Positions 1 through 6,317 of a stretch of 6,595 nucleotides of DNA are shown here, in pieces (position 1 is the stretch's first letter; every line of letters begins with the position of its first letter). A program made the translations under genes and the position numbers. A model generated the notes under the pieces. The model did not search any database. It was not told the DNA's origin and saw only the letters and a list, made by a program, of their open reading frames with translations. Origin of the DNA: an uncultured Ruminococcus sp. (GTDB lineage: Bacteria > Bacillota > Clostridia > Oscillospirales > Ruminococcaceae); NCBI GenBank assembly GCA_937901485.1, contig CALGTT010000290.1, forward strand, positions 1 through 6,595. The letters are read 5' to 3'.

Positions 1-759
1 GGACTTGTCCGCGCACTTGCCAAAGTCCTGCACGGTTCGGAGGATGCCCTCCTGACCGTCGATATGTCCGAATTTATGGAACAGCACGCCGTCGCTAAGC
101 TCCTTGGTGCGCCGCCCGGCTATGCAGGATATGAGGAGGAAACTCGATTCTGTGAGCACCTGCGCCGCCGACCGTGCAGTCTGGTGCTGTTCGATGAGAT
201 CGAAAAGGCACACCCCGATGTGCTGCACATCCTCCTGCAAATGCTCGAAGACGGCATTCTCACCGACGGTTCGGGCAGAAAGATCAGCCTGCGCAGCTGC
301 ATGATCTTCATGACCTCCAACCTCGGTATGCATGAAACTGTCAAGAATGTCGGATTTCTCGAAAGAAACATCGAAACGGAGCAGGGGAGTGCCCCCGAAT
401 CCCTCCGCAGTGCCCTGCCGCGGGAGCTGATCGGGCGTATGGATGAGATCCTGACCTTTTCACGGCTCAGCACCGAAAGCCTTGCGCAGATCGCAAAGCT
501 CCGCCTCACAGAGGTCACAGAACGCGCCAATCGGATGGGGCTGGAGGTGCATTTCTCCGAAGAGGCTGTGCACGCCGCCGCCGTCTGCCGTGAGACCCAG
601 CAGTATGGCGTGCGCTCCATCCGCCGCTTCATTACCCGTGAGATCGAAAATCCCCTCTCCCGTATGTGGCTGCGCGGTGAGATCCGCGCCGGTGACTGCG
701 TGGAGGTGAGCGCAGAGAACGATGCGCTCCGTTTTCTTACCAGAGCAGCGGCACGATGA
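1..759 (+). CDS. Clp/Hsp100 AAA+ unfoldase, C-terminal part (5' end outside window)
   Basis: This is the second ATPase domain and C-terminal domain of a Clp-family protein unfoldase, a cytoplasmic hexamer that threads proteins through its pore using ATP. The frame is open from base 1, giving 252 visible residues; Walker A should lie just upstream of the edge. Visible motifs (window residue numbers) are the pore-loop segment GAPPGYAGY (36-44), Walker B LVLFDEIE (61-68), sensor 1 MTSNLG (104-109), the arginine finger in GRMDE (R146) and sensor 2 GVR (203-205). A VGF tripeptide (117-119) sits between sensor 1 and the arginine finger, where ClpA and ClpC carry the loop that docks on ClpP and ClpB does not. 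This favours a ClpC/ClpA-like partner of ClpP. The usually conserved GGQLT after the pore loop is replaced by ETRFC, so this is a divergent member and I give no symbol. A strong terminator follows the stop. Confidence 0.93.
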   Translation, partial: GLVRALAKVLHGSEDALLTVDMSEFMEQHAVAKLLGAPPGYAGYEEETRFCEHLRRRPCSLVLFDEIEKAHPDVLHILLQMLEDGILTDGSGRKISLRSCMIFMTSNLGMHETVKNVGFLERNIETEQGSAPESLRSALPRELIGRMDEILTFSRLSTESLAQIAKLRLTEVTERANRMGLEVHFSEEAVHAAAVCRETQQYGVRSIRRFITREIENPLSRMWLRGEIRAGDCVEVSAENDALRFLTRAAAR

Positions 760-767
760 AACAGGAT

Positions 768-796
768 AGCTCCCCCGCTTTAGGGGGAGTTTTTTT
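768..796 (+). terminator. Intrinsic terminator of the Clp gene
   Basis: A GC-rich stem CTCCCCC/GGGGGAG (770-776 with 783-789) has a six-base loop GCTTTA, is extended by one wobble and one A-T pair, and is followed directly by seven T residues (790-796). It starts 8 bases after the Clp stop codon. The features are those of a classic strong rho-independent terminator, and it isolates the Clp gene from the mannanase gene downstream. Confidence 0.93.
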
Positions 797-847
797 GAAA
801 ATTCAATGCCTTTCATGCTTTTTCCAAGAATATTTACATTTTCCCCC

Positions 848-876
848 TTGCATTTAAGGAAACCATGTGCTATAAT
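848..876 (+). promoter_or_regulatory. Sigma-A-type promoter of the mannanase gene
   Basis: A perfect -10 box TATAAT (871-876) is preceded by the extended -10 dinucleotide TG (868-869). A weaker -35 match, TTGCAT (848-853), lies exactly 17 bases upstream. Transcription would start near 883, giving a leader of about 38 bases that ends in the ribosome binding site AGGAGG (909-914), six bases before the ATG. The rest of the 760-920 gap holds only the Clp terminator and AT-rich DNA with a short C-run at 843-847. I see no clear operator or catabolite-response element. Confidence 0.8.
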
Positions 877-920
877 TAAAGTATATTTAATTCGCTTTTT
901 ACTTAAACAGGAGGGAACAT

Positions 921-2789
921 ATGAAGCATACACATTTCCGAGCAGCCACAGCTCTGCTGACAGCAGCCGCACTTGCCGTTCCGATGCTGGCAGTGCCGCA
1001 GATGCAGGATGTGCCGCAGGCAAAGGCAGCCGAGATCCTTAAATATGAATTCGAGGACGGCGCAACACAGGGCGGCGAGATCCACAAGGAGGGCTGGACA
1101 GGCAACACAGCCGAGGACAGCACGGGCGAGGACTATGACCTCACCAATTTCTCCGGCACGGGCTTTTCCTACCTCGACCAGAAGGGCACGACCGTCAGTG
1201 TGACTGTGAATGTGCCGGAAGCAGGACTCTATGAGATGAACATCTGCTATGCAGAGCCGTATGATCCGAACAAAAAGGTGCAGTATCTCAACATCAACGG
1301 CGTGAATCAAGGCGAGGTGAGCTTCAAACACAACCTGACCTTTGCAGAGACCTCCGGCGGTGTTGTGAATCTTCAGAAGGGTGAGAATACCATTGAGCTG
1401 AAATCCTACTGGGGCTATACCTTCTTTGACTACCTCACACTCCAGCCTGCATCCGAAAGCCTGACGAACCTGACTCCCACCCGTCAGCTTTCCAATCCGA
1501 ATGCATCCGATTCCACCAAGCGTCTGTACAATTACCTGTGCGATGTTTATGGTGAGCACATCCTTGCCGGTCAGCAGGAATACTGCGGTTCGCATAACTA
1601 TAATTCGTGGAATGATCCGGATACCTATATTAAAGACAACGAAGCAGAATTTGAATATATCCTCGAACACACGGGCGAACAGCCCGCCATCCGCGGCATC
1701 GACTTCCTTGCCTATAACACCACCTCCGACTGGCGCGATCAGGCACCGGAACGCTGCATTGAATGGGTGAACGAATACGGCGGTATTGCCACCGTGAGCT
1801 GGCACTGGAATGTCCCCACGGAAAAGGGCAGCACGGAAACCGCATTCTATGTGGAATCCACCGGAAACACGCCGTTTACCACATTCAGCGTTACCAATGC
1901 CGTGACAGAGGGCACATGGGAGCATGAGCTGGTTCTCAAGGATATTGAACTGATCGCCGGCGAACTCCAGAAGCTGGAGGATGCCGATGTGCCGATCCTC
2001 TGGAGACCCCTGCATGAAGCCGAGGGCGCGTGGTTCTGGTGGGGTGCGGAAGGCCCCGAATCCTGCAAGGCACTCTATCGCCTGCTCTATGACCAGCTGA
2101 CGAATGTCTATGGTCTGGATAATCTGATCTGGCAGTGGACGGGCTACACCTACGAAACCTCTGCGGACTGGTATCCGGGTGATGATGTGGTCGATATGGT
2201 CGGCTATGACAAGTACAACGCTGTGGACGGTATGCCGAATCTCAGCTCCATCTCCTCTACGTTCTACAGCCTCGTGCAGAGCACGGACGGCGAAAAGATG
2301 GTTGCCATGACGGAGAACGATTCCATTCCGTCGCTGGAAAATCTGGTGAATGACAAGGCAGCATGGCTGTATTTCTGCCCGTGGTACATGAATTATCTGA
2401 CCAGTGAGCAGAACAATCCGCTGGAAAACCTGATTGAGATCTACCAGAGCGAGTACTGCATCACGCTCGATGAGCTGCCGGATCTCAAAACCTACCCGAT
2501 CACCGAGGGCGAACAGCCCGCGACCAAGCCCGCCGAAGAAACGACCGGAACCACGGAAAGCTCCGATGATGCACCGGATGCGGCACTGTATGGTGATGTA
2601 AACTGTGACAAGGAGGTCAATCTTCTCGATGTGCTCACGCTGAACAGAAACCTGCTGATCGGTGAAAAGCTGACCGCGCAGGGCATTGTGAATGCGGACG
2701 TTGACCTCAGCGGCAAGCCCGATTCCGCGGATGCGCTGAACATCCTGAAATTCTCGATCGGTATCGTGAAGGAATTTCCGGTGAAGTGA
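921..2789 (+). CDS. Cellulosomal beta-mannanase: signal peptide, CBM35-like, GH26, dockerin
   Basis: A secreted endo-beta-1,4-mannanase that cleaves the backbone of plant mannans outside the cell. In the 622 residues, a signal peptide ends at about A36 (AKA motif at 34-36). A beta-sandwich resembling mannan-binding CBM35 covers about 39-176, with aromatic residues near KSYWGY. The GH26 domain covers about 185-527. Its acid/base is E366 in RPLHEAEG, followed by the family-typical WFWWG, and its nucleophile is E465 in MTEND; W294-H295 are further active-site residues. A Thr/Glu/Pro linker (about 528-556) leads to a type I dockerin (557-620) with two calcium loops: D559, N561, D563, N567, D570 and D593, D595, S597, D601, D604. 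The dockerin implies docking on a scaffoldin cohesin encoded elsewhere. The start is fixed by AGGAGG six bases upstream. The gene appears monocistronic, between its own promoter and a terminator. GH26 also includes other activities, but this architecture matches known cellulosomal mannanases. Confidence 0.95.
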   Translation: MKHTHFRAATALLTAAALAVPMLAVPQMQDVPQAKAAEILKYEFEDGATQGGEIHKEGWTGNTAEDSTGEDYDLTNFSGTGFSYLDQKGTTVSVTVNVPEAGLYEMNICYAEPYDPNKKVQYLNINGVNQGEVSFKHNLTFAETSGGVVNLQKGENTIELKSYWGYTFFDYLTLQPASESLTNLTPTRQLSNPNASDSTKRLYNYLCDVYGEHILAGQQEYCGSHNYNSWNDPDTYIKDNEAEFEYILEHTGEQPAIRGIDFLAYNTTSDWRDQAPERCIEWVNEYGGIATVSWHWNVPTEKGSTETAFYVESTGNTPFTTFSVTNAVTEGTWEHELVLKDIELIAGELQKLEDADVPILWRPLHEAEGAWFWWGAEGPESCKALYRLLYDQLTNVYGLDNLIWQWTGYTYETSADWYPGDDVVDMVGYDKYNAVDGMPNLSSISSTFYSLVQSTDGEKMVAMTENDSIPSLENLVNDKAAWLYFCPWYMNYLTSEQNNPLENLIEIYQSEYCITLDELPDLKTYPITEGEQPATKPAEETTGTTESSDDAPDAALYGDVNCDKEVNLLDVLTLNRNLLIGEKLTAQGIVNADVDLSGKPDSADALNILKFSIGIVKEFPVK

Positions 2790-2805
2790 TCCCATATATA
2801 AAAGT

Positions 2806-2831
2806 ATCCCCCATCCGGTTGGATGGGGGAT
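2806..2831. terminator. Bidirectional terminator between convergent mannanase and putP genes
   Basis: A perfect 11-bp stem (2806-2816 with 2821-2831) closes on a GGTT tetraloop. It lies 16 bases past the mannanase stop and 6 bases past the putP stop on the other strand. On the minus strand it is followed by ACTTTTATATAT, a good T-rich tail. On the plus strand the tail CGTTTGTTATG is less pure. It most likely ends both transcripts and limits antisense read-through. Confidence 0.88.
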
Positions 2832-2837
2832 CGTTTG

Positions 2838-4391
2838 TTATGCCTTCAATTCAGCATTGACCGCATCAAATTCCGCTGCCATATCTGCCATATCCTTTTC
2901 GTCCTGCTTGACGATGAGGGATACCGCAACATTGACAACGAGTGCCACAACGAATGCAGGGAGCAGCTCATAGATCGACCAGAGTCCGCCCAGCGGTGCA
3001 AGCACGAACTTCCAGACGAATACCATGATACCGCCGGATACCATGCCGGCAAGTGCGCCCCACTTGTTGGAACGCTTCCAGAACAGGGCAAGGAGCATGA
3101 CCGGAGCAAAGGTTGCACCGAAACCTGCCCATGCAAAGGATACAATGCGGAATACGGAGCTGTCCGGATTCCATGCGATGAATACGGAAAGAACTGCGAT
3201 CACCACCAGAACAACTCTTGCGGAAAGCATGGACTGCTTGTTGTCCATCTTCACCTTGAACATGCCCTTGAGCAGGTTCTCGGACATACTCGAGGATGCC
3301 GCCAGCAGCTGGGAGTCGGATGTGGACATGGTGGATGCCAGAATGCCGGAGAAGATCAGACCGCCCAGAATTGCCAGCAGTGCGCCGTGTTCACTCATAA
3401 AGGTTGCCATCTTCATGATGATGGTTTCAGCCTCGGAGCTGCCGGAGAGAACCGGAATCAGTCCCTGTGCGGACAGTGCATTACCGATCATGCCGATGAA
3501 AATTGCCACGCCCATGGAGATCACAACCCATACGGATGCAATTCTTCTGGAGGTCTTTACCTTATTCTTATCTTCAATCGCCATGAAGCGCAGGAGAATG
3601 TGGGGCATACCGAAATAGCCAAGTCCCCATGCCAGCGTGGAGGCAATGGGCAGTGCGCCGTAGGGCGTGGATTCGCCGCCGTCCGGATTGTGCAGTGCAG
3701 TAAAGGAGAGATAATCCTTCAGACCTTCTGCATTGTCCATCACAGCACCCATGCCGCCTGCTGCGGATACGCCGAAGAATACCAGAATTACCAGAGCTGC
3801 TGTCATAACGATACTCTGGATCAGGTCGGTCGTGGATGCCGCAAGGAATCCGCCGACGCTGGTGTAGGCAATGATGATGATGGCACTTGCGATCATTGCC
3901 GCATGGTACGGAATGCCGAACAGGGTGGAGAACAGCTTGCCGCAAGCCGCAAAGCCGGATGCGGTATAGGGCACGAAGAAGATCAGAATGATGAGTGCGG
4001 CAATGCCCATGAGGATGTTCTTGTTGTCGCGGTAGCGGTTAGCGAAGAAATCCGGAATGGTGATGGAGTTGTTGCATTTCTGTGTGTAGACGCGCAGACG
4101 CTTTGCCACGATCAGCCAGTTGACATATGTACCGATGGCAAGACCGATGGCAGTCCAGCCAGCCTCCGCACAGCCGGTGAGGTACGCAACGCCCGGCAGT
4201 CCCATCAGCAGCCAGCTGCTCATGTCGGATGCCTCCGCGCTCATGGCAGTGACGAACGGGCCAAGCTTTCTGCCGCCAAGGTAGAAGTCGCCGACATTCT
4301 CGTTCTTCTTTGAACAAAGAATGCCGATGACCACCATCATCAGCATGTAGCAGACGATCGTGACGAGCATAATGATCAGGTTACTTTCCAT
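2838..4391 (-). CDS. putP: Sodium/proline symporter PutP (SSS family)
   Basis: An inner-membrane carrier that imports L-proline with Na+. From the ATG at 4391 it has 517 residues, close to the roughly 500 of E. coli PutP, with about 13 hydrophobic helices. The family signature GGRKLGPF is followed by ASDMSSW (54-60), matching the E. coli Na+-site segment including its essential aspartate (here D56). WGLGYFGMP keeps W255, Y259 and P263 at the spacing of the E. coli proline-site residues W244, Y248 and P252. MSTS (355-358) matches the Ser/Thr pair of the second Na+ ligand set. I chose 4391 because it aligns the N-terminus with PutP, but no ribosome binding site precedes it closely. A longer frame opens at ATG 4442, and an ATT at 4418 sits 7 bases after AAAGGAGG. 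No proline catabolic gene is adjacent, so a role in nutrition or osmoprotection is inferred. Confidence 0.93.
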   Translation of the reverse strand: MESNLIIMLVTIVCYMLMMVVIGILCSKKNENVGDFYLGGRKLGPFVTAMSAEASDMSSWLLMGLPGVAYLTGCAEAGWTAIGLAIGTYVNWLIVAKRLRVYTQKCNNSITIPDFFANRYRDNKNILMGIAALIILIFFVPYTASGFAACGKLFSTLFGIPYHAAMIASAIIIIAYTSVGGFLAASTTDLIQSIVMTAALVILVFFGVSAAGGMGAVMDNAEGLKDYLSFTALHNPDGGESTPYGALPIASTLAWGLGYFGMPHILLRFMAIEDKNKVKTSRRIASVWVVISMGVAIFIGMIGNALSAQGLIPVLSGSSEAETIIMKMATFMSEHGALLAILGGLIFSGILASTMSTSDSQLLAASSSMSENLLKGMFKVKMDNKQSMLSARVVLVVIAVLSVFIAWNPDSSVFRIVSFAWAGFGATFAPVMLLALFWKRSNKWGALAGMVSGGIMVFVWKFVLAPLGGLWSIYELLPAFVVALVVNVAVSLIVKQDEKDMADMAAEFDAVNAELKA

Positions 4392-4422
4392 AAGTTGTTT
4401 GTATGAATCCTTGTGAATCCAT
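4381..4422 (-). CDS. Possible 13-codon leader peptide overlapping the putP start
   Basis: The frame MDSQGFIQTTYGK begins at the first ATG after the strong site AAAGGAGG, with 3 bases between. It ends with TAA at 4383-4381, so its last codons overlap the putP ATG at 4391-4389 in another frame. Such an overlap would allow ribosomes ending the leader to restart on putP. The spacing to the ATG is short and there is no run of proline codons, so attenuation by proline is not suggested. Existence as a translated peptide is inference. Confidence 0.3.
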   Translation of the reverse strand: MDSQGFIQTTYGK

Positions 4423-4425
4423 ACG

Positions 4426-4433
4426 CCTCCTTT
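4426..4433 (-). promoter_or_regulatory. Ribosome binding site AAAGGAGG upstream of putP, oddly placed
   Basis: This is the only strong Shine-Dalgarno match in the putP leader. It lies 34 bases before the preferred putP ATG (4391), too far for direct use. It is 3 bases before the out-of-frame ATG of the leader frame and 7 bases before an in-frame ATT codon (4418). Either translational coupling or a rare non-AUG start would explain it. Confidence 0.7.
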
Positions 4434-4446
4434 CAAATGCATTTTT

Positions 4447-4471
4447 TAAGCCATGCACGGGGCATGGCTTA
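4447..4471. repeat. Perfect 10-bp inverted repeat in the putP leader
   Basis: The arms 4447-4456 and 4462-4471 (core AAGCCATGC/GCATGGCTT) pair without mismatch around a five-base loop. The repeat lies about 15 bases downstream of the predicted putP transcription start. On the minus strand it is followed by AAAAAA, not T residues, so it is not an intrinsic terminator for the hydrolase gene upstream. It could be an mRNA stem that protects or controls the putP message, or an operator for a dimeric regulator. Confidence 0.75.
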
Positions 4472-4492
4472 TATCGGAAATACCTATGCTAT

Positions 4493-4521
4493 ATTATACC
4501 ACAAATTTCGACAAAAAACAA
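4493..4521 (-). promoter_or_regulatory. Sigma-A-type promoter of putP
   Basis: On the minus strand a perfect TATAAT (4498-4493) carries an extended -10 TG, with TTGTTT (4521-4516) as the -35 box exactly 17 bases upstream. Transcription would start near 4486, giving a leader of roughly 95 bases to the ATG at 4391 that includes the inverted repeat. A short palindrome, CAAGTGACATACTTG (4519-4533), overlaps the upstream edge of the -35 box and is a weak operator candidate. The rest of the 4443-4576 gap holds no gene. Confidence 0.82.
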
Positions 4522-4576
4522 GTGACATACTTGACAAAGTAAAAACAGCGGGTTTGTGCATTTCGGTGAAGCACGG

Positions 4577-5377
4577 TTACAGGATCGCTTCTCCCGAATG
4601 CAGTGCCGTCACCTGTGCGCCCATGATCTCATTGAGATACGGGAACGCATCGCCGGTGCAGTGACCGGTGAAAAACTGCGTATCATAGGCACGAAGCTCC
4701 TGCGCCACTGCCCTGATCTGCCGCAGATCGTCCTCGTCATAGGGTGTTTTCTTGCGCATGTGAAAGCCGCTGATGACGCGCACCGGATCACAGCCGAACA
4801 TCTCGCGGAATTTGTCCATGATATTGAGGATGCCGTTGTGCGCACAGCCAGAAATCAGCGTATATTCGCCGCTTTCCTTGATGACAAGGCACTGCTCGTG
4901 ACAGAAGTCGTCGAGCACGACCTTGCCGTCCACATGGCGCGTGAGGTTGAGGTTATCCTTGGGGAAGTGCCGCCTGCCGGTGATATTCGTGAACAGGAAC
5001 AGCTCCTCGTCCAGCCGCAGATCCCCGTCAAGGAGCTGCACCTGCGGCAGCTTGAGGATGTCCTTGTCGATGCCGATGTAGCGGTCACCGTGGTACTGTT
5101 CGCCGCCGGCTTCTCTCTGCATCCAGATTTTTGCGTGGGGATTGATCTTCGCAAAGCCCATGATGCCGCCTGCGTGGTCATAGTGCCCGTGGCTGAGCAC
5201 GAGGGTATCGACCTGTGTCAGGTCAATGCCCAGCTTTTCGGCATTTTCCAGAAACGCGTCCGACTGTCCGGTGTCCACAACGAGCCTGTGATGTGCCGTT
5301 TCCACATACACACTCAGTCCATGCTCGCAGAGAAAACCCTCTGCGGCGGTGTTTTCAATGAGGGTGATGATTTTCAT
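4577..5377 (-). CDS. Metallo-beta-lactamase-fold hydrolase (COG1237-like)
   Basis: A 266-residue soluble protein with no signal peptide, expected in the cytoplasm. The metal motif HGHYDH (63-68) follows VDTG (34-37) and LSHG, as usual in the fold. Further likely ligands or active-site residues are H180 in SGCAHNG, H206 in GFHM, and H239 in TGHCTG. The DDFCHEQ segment (156-162) and the final HSGE (260-263) resemble the group related to the archaeal dihydropterin ribofuranosylaminobenzene-phosphate synthase, often annotated only as metal-dependent hydrolase. The substrate cannot be read from the sequence. AGGAGG (5388-5383) lies five bases before the ATG, fixing the start. I see no promoter in the 57-base gap upstream, so it is probably co-transcribed with the binding-protein gene through a weak hairpin. 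No intrinsic terminator with a T-run follows its stop. Confidence 0.88.
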   Translation of the reverse strand: MKIITLIENTAAEGFLCEHGLSVYVETAHHRLVVDTGQSDAFLENAEKLGIDLTQVDTLVLSHGHYDHAGGIMGFAKINPHAKIWMQREAGGEQYHGDRYIGIDKDILKLPQVQLLDGDLRLDEELFLFTNITGRRHFPKDNLNLTRHVDGKVVLDDFCHEQCLVIKESGEYTLISGCAHNGILNIMDKFREMFGCDPVRVISGFHMRKKTPYDEDDLRQIRAVAQELRAYDTQFFTGHCTGDAFPYLNEIMGAQVTALHSGEAIL

Positions 5378-5397
5378 AGAAGCCTCCTATCAAGAAA

Positions 5398-5417
5398 GGA
5401 CACGGCAAGCCGTGTCC
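5398..5417 (-). terminator. Hairpin between binding-protein and hydrolase genes, weak terminator
   Basis: An 8-bp perfect stem GGACACGG/CCGTGTCC with a four-base loop lies 17 bases after the binding-protein stop. On the minus strand the following bases are TTTCTTG, a short interrupted T tract. It may end part of the transcripts and lower expression of the hydrolase gene, or protect the 3' end of the upstream message. Full termination is doubtful because the hydrolase gene has no visible promoter of its own. Confidence 0.6.
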
Positions 5418-5434
5418 CTTTTGTGTATATCCGC

Positions 5435-6256
5435 TTACTTAATGGTTGTGACATCAGAACCGAACCACTCGGTAGAAATCTCAGCAAGCTTGCCGTCCTT
5501 TGCCATTTCCTTGAGTGTCTTGGTCACTTCATCGCACAGAGCCTGATCGCCCAGACGGAAACCGATCGCATACTGCTCGGAGGACAGACCTTCTTCGAGG
5601 AGCTTGTAGTCCTTGCCGGTGGAAACGATCTCGTAGTTTGCAACCACAGAATCCATGAACACAGCATCCACCATGTTCAGCTCCAGCTGCTGGAGAGCTT
5701 CTACGTTGGTTGCCAGCTCTACAGGTGTACCGCCGTTTGCAACGACTTCAGAAGCATTCAGAATATCGAGTGCAGTCGAACCGTTCTGTACACCGATCTT
5801 TGCATCGGACAGATCGGAAAGTGCCTTGATATCGCTGTTTCCGTTCACAACGAATACCATCTCATTGTCCATGTACGGCTCACTCATGAGCATGACCTGC
5901 TTGCGCTCATCGGAAACGGACAGACCGTTCCAGATCAGGTCGATCGTGCCGGCGTTCAGATCCTGCTCCTTGGTATCCCAGTTGACCGGATACAGCTCCA
6001 GCTCCACGCCCATTCTTGCGCAGACTTCCTCTGCCACATCAATGTCAAAGCCCACGATCTCGTCATTTTCATCGGTGAAGCCCATCGGCTTGAAGGTTGC
6101 GTCCAGACCGAGGATGATCTTGCCTGCGTCCTGTACCTTCTTCAGGGATTCGTCCGCACCGCTTGTGGATGCGCCCTCGCCTGCACAGCCAACGCCCATC
6201 AGCATCATGCCGGATACTGCTGCACAGAGCAGCTTCTTCATCATAGAAAGTTTCAT
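5435..6256 (-). CDS. Amino acid ABC transporter substrate-binding lipoprotein (SBP_bac_3)
   Basis: A 273-residue extracellular receptor that captures an amino acid and passes it to an ABC permease. The N-terminus has KK followed by a hydrophobic stretch and a relaxed lipobox MGVGC, with C24 as the lipidated cysteine; glycine rather than leucine at -3 is unusual. The family 3 signature GFDIDVAEEV (69-78) is clear. SVSDERKQ includes R118, expected to hold the ligand carboxylate, and D202 in FMDSVV is expected to hold the amino group. IGVQNGSTA (154-162) is the usual hinge-region loop. The specific amino acid cannot be told. The start is fixed by AAGGAG (6270-6265), eight bases before ATG 6256. 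No permease or ATPase gene is adjacent: the neighbours are the hydrolase downstream and an unrelated partial gene upstream. It therefore works with a transporter encoded elsewhere, or the set was broken up. Confidence 0.94.
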   Translation of the reverse strand: MKLSMMKKLLCAAVSGMMLMGVGCAGEGASTSGADESLKKVQDAGKIILGLDATFKPMGFTDENDEIVGFDIDVAEEVCARMGVELELYPVNWDTKEQDLNAGTIDLIWNGLSVSDERKQVMLMSEPYMDNEMVFVVNGNSDIKALSDLSDAKIGVQNGSTALDILNASEVVANGGTPVELATNVEALQQLELNMVDAVFMDSVVANYEIVSTGKDYKLLEEGLSSEQYAIGFRLGDQALCDEVTKTLKEMAKDGKLAEISTEWFGSDVTTIK

Positions 6257-6288
6257 AAGTCATTCTCCTTTTGGTTTACTTTGCTATT

Positions 6289-6317
6289 ATGATATCATAT
6301 CTTCCCCAAAATGTAAA
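6289..6317 (-). promoter_or_regulatory. Sigma-A-type promoter of the binding-protein gene
   Basis: On the minus strand TTTACA (6317-6312, five of six matches) and TATCAT (6294-6289, five of six) are separated by exactly 17 bases, with an extended -10 TG before the -10 box. Transcription would start near 6282, giving a leader of about 26 bases with the ribosome binding site. The -10 box lies within a perfect 12-base palindrome, TATGATATCATA (6288-6299), where a dimeric repressor could bind. The remainder of the 6257-6438 gap holds only weak hairpins. Confidence 0.8.

Noticed and set aside
903..2795. A 630-codon open frame on the minus strand opposite the mannanase gene
   Set aside because: It mirrors the mannanase gene and stays open because that gene avoids the codons whose complements are stops. 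The translation has no recognisable domain, and the plus strand encodes a clear multi-domain enzyme.
2823..4313. A 496-codon open frame on the plus strand opposite putP
   Set aside because: The translation is rich in Cys, His and Gln, as expected for the reverse of a membrane-protein gene, with no family match. The opposite strand has conserved PutP motifs.
4531..4536. A perfect TTGACA on the plus strand, considered as a plus-strand promoter element
   Set aside because: No -10-like sequence lies 16-18 bases downstream and there is no plus-strand gene to serve.
4534..4576. TTTTT on the minus strand after the hydrolase stop, considered as a terminator
   Set aside because: The only pairing before it is a 4-bp GTGC/GCAC stem with a long loop that is not adjacent to the T run.
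6069..6263. A 64-codon minus-strand frame starting at an ATG just before the binding-protein ATG
   Set aside because: Its ATG is one base from the ribosome binding site, too close for use, and the frame is a shadow of the binding-protein gene.
4556..6292. A 578-codon plus-strand open frame spanning the hydrolase and binding-protein genes and the gap between them
   Set aside because: It covers two well-supported minus-strand genes and their intergenic hairpin, has no plausible ribosome binding site or promoter, and shows no known domain. It is a codon-bias shadow.
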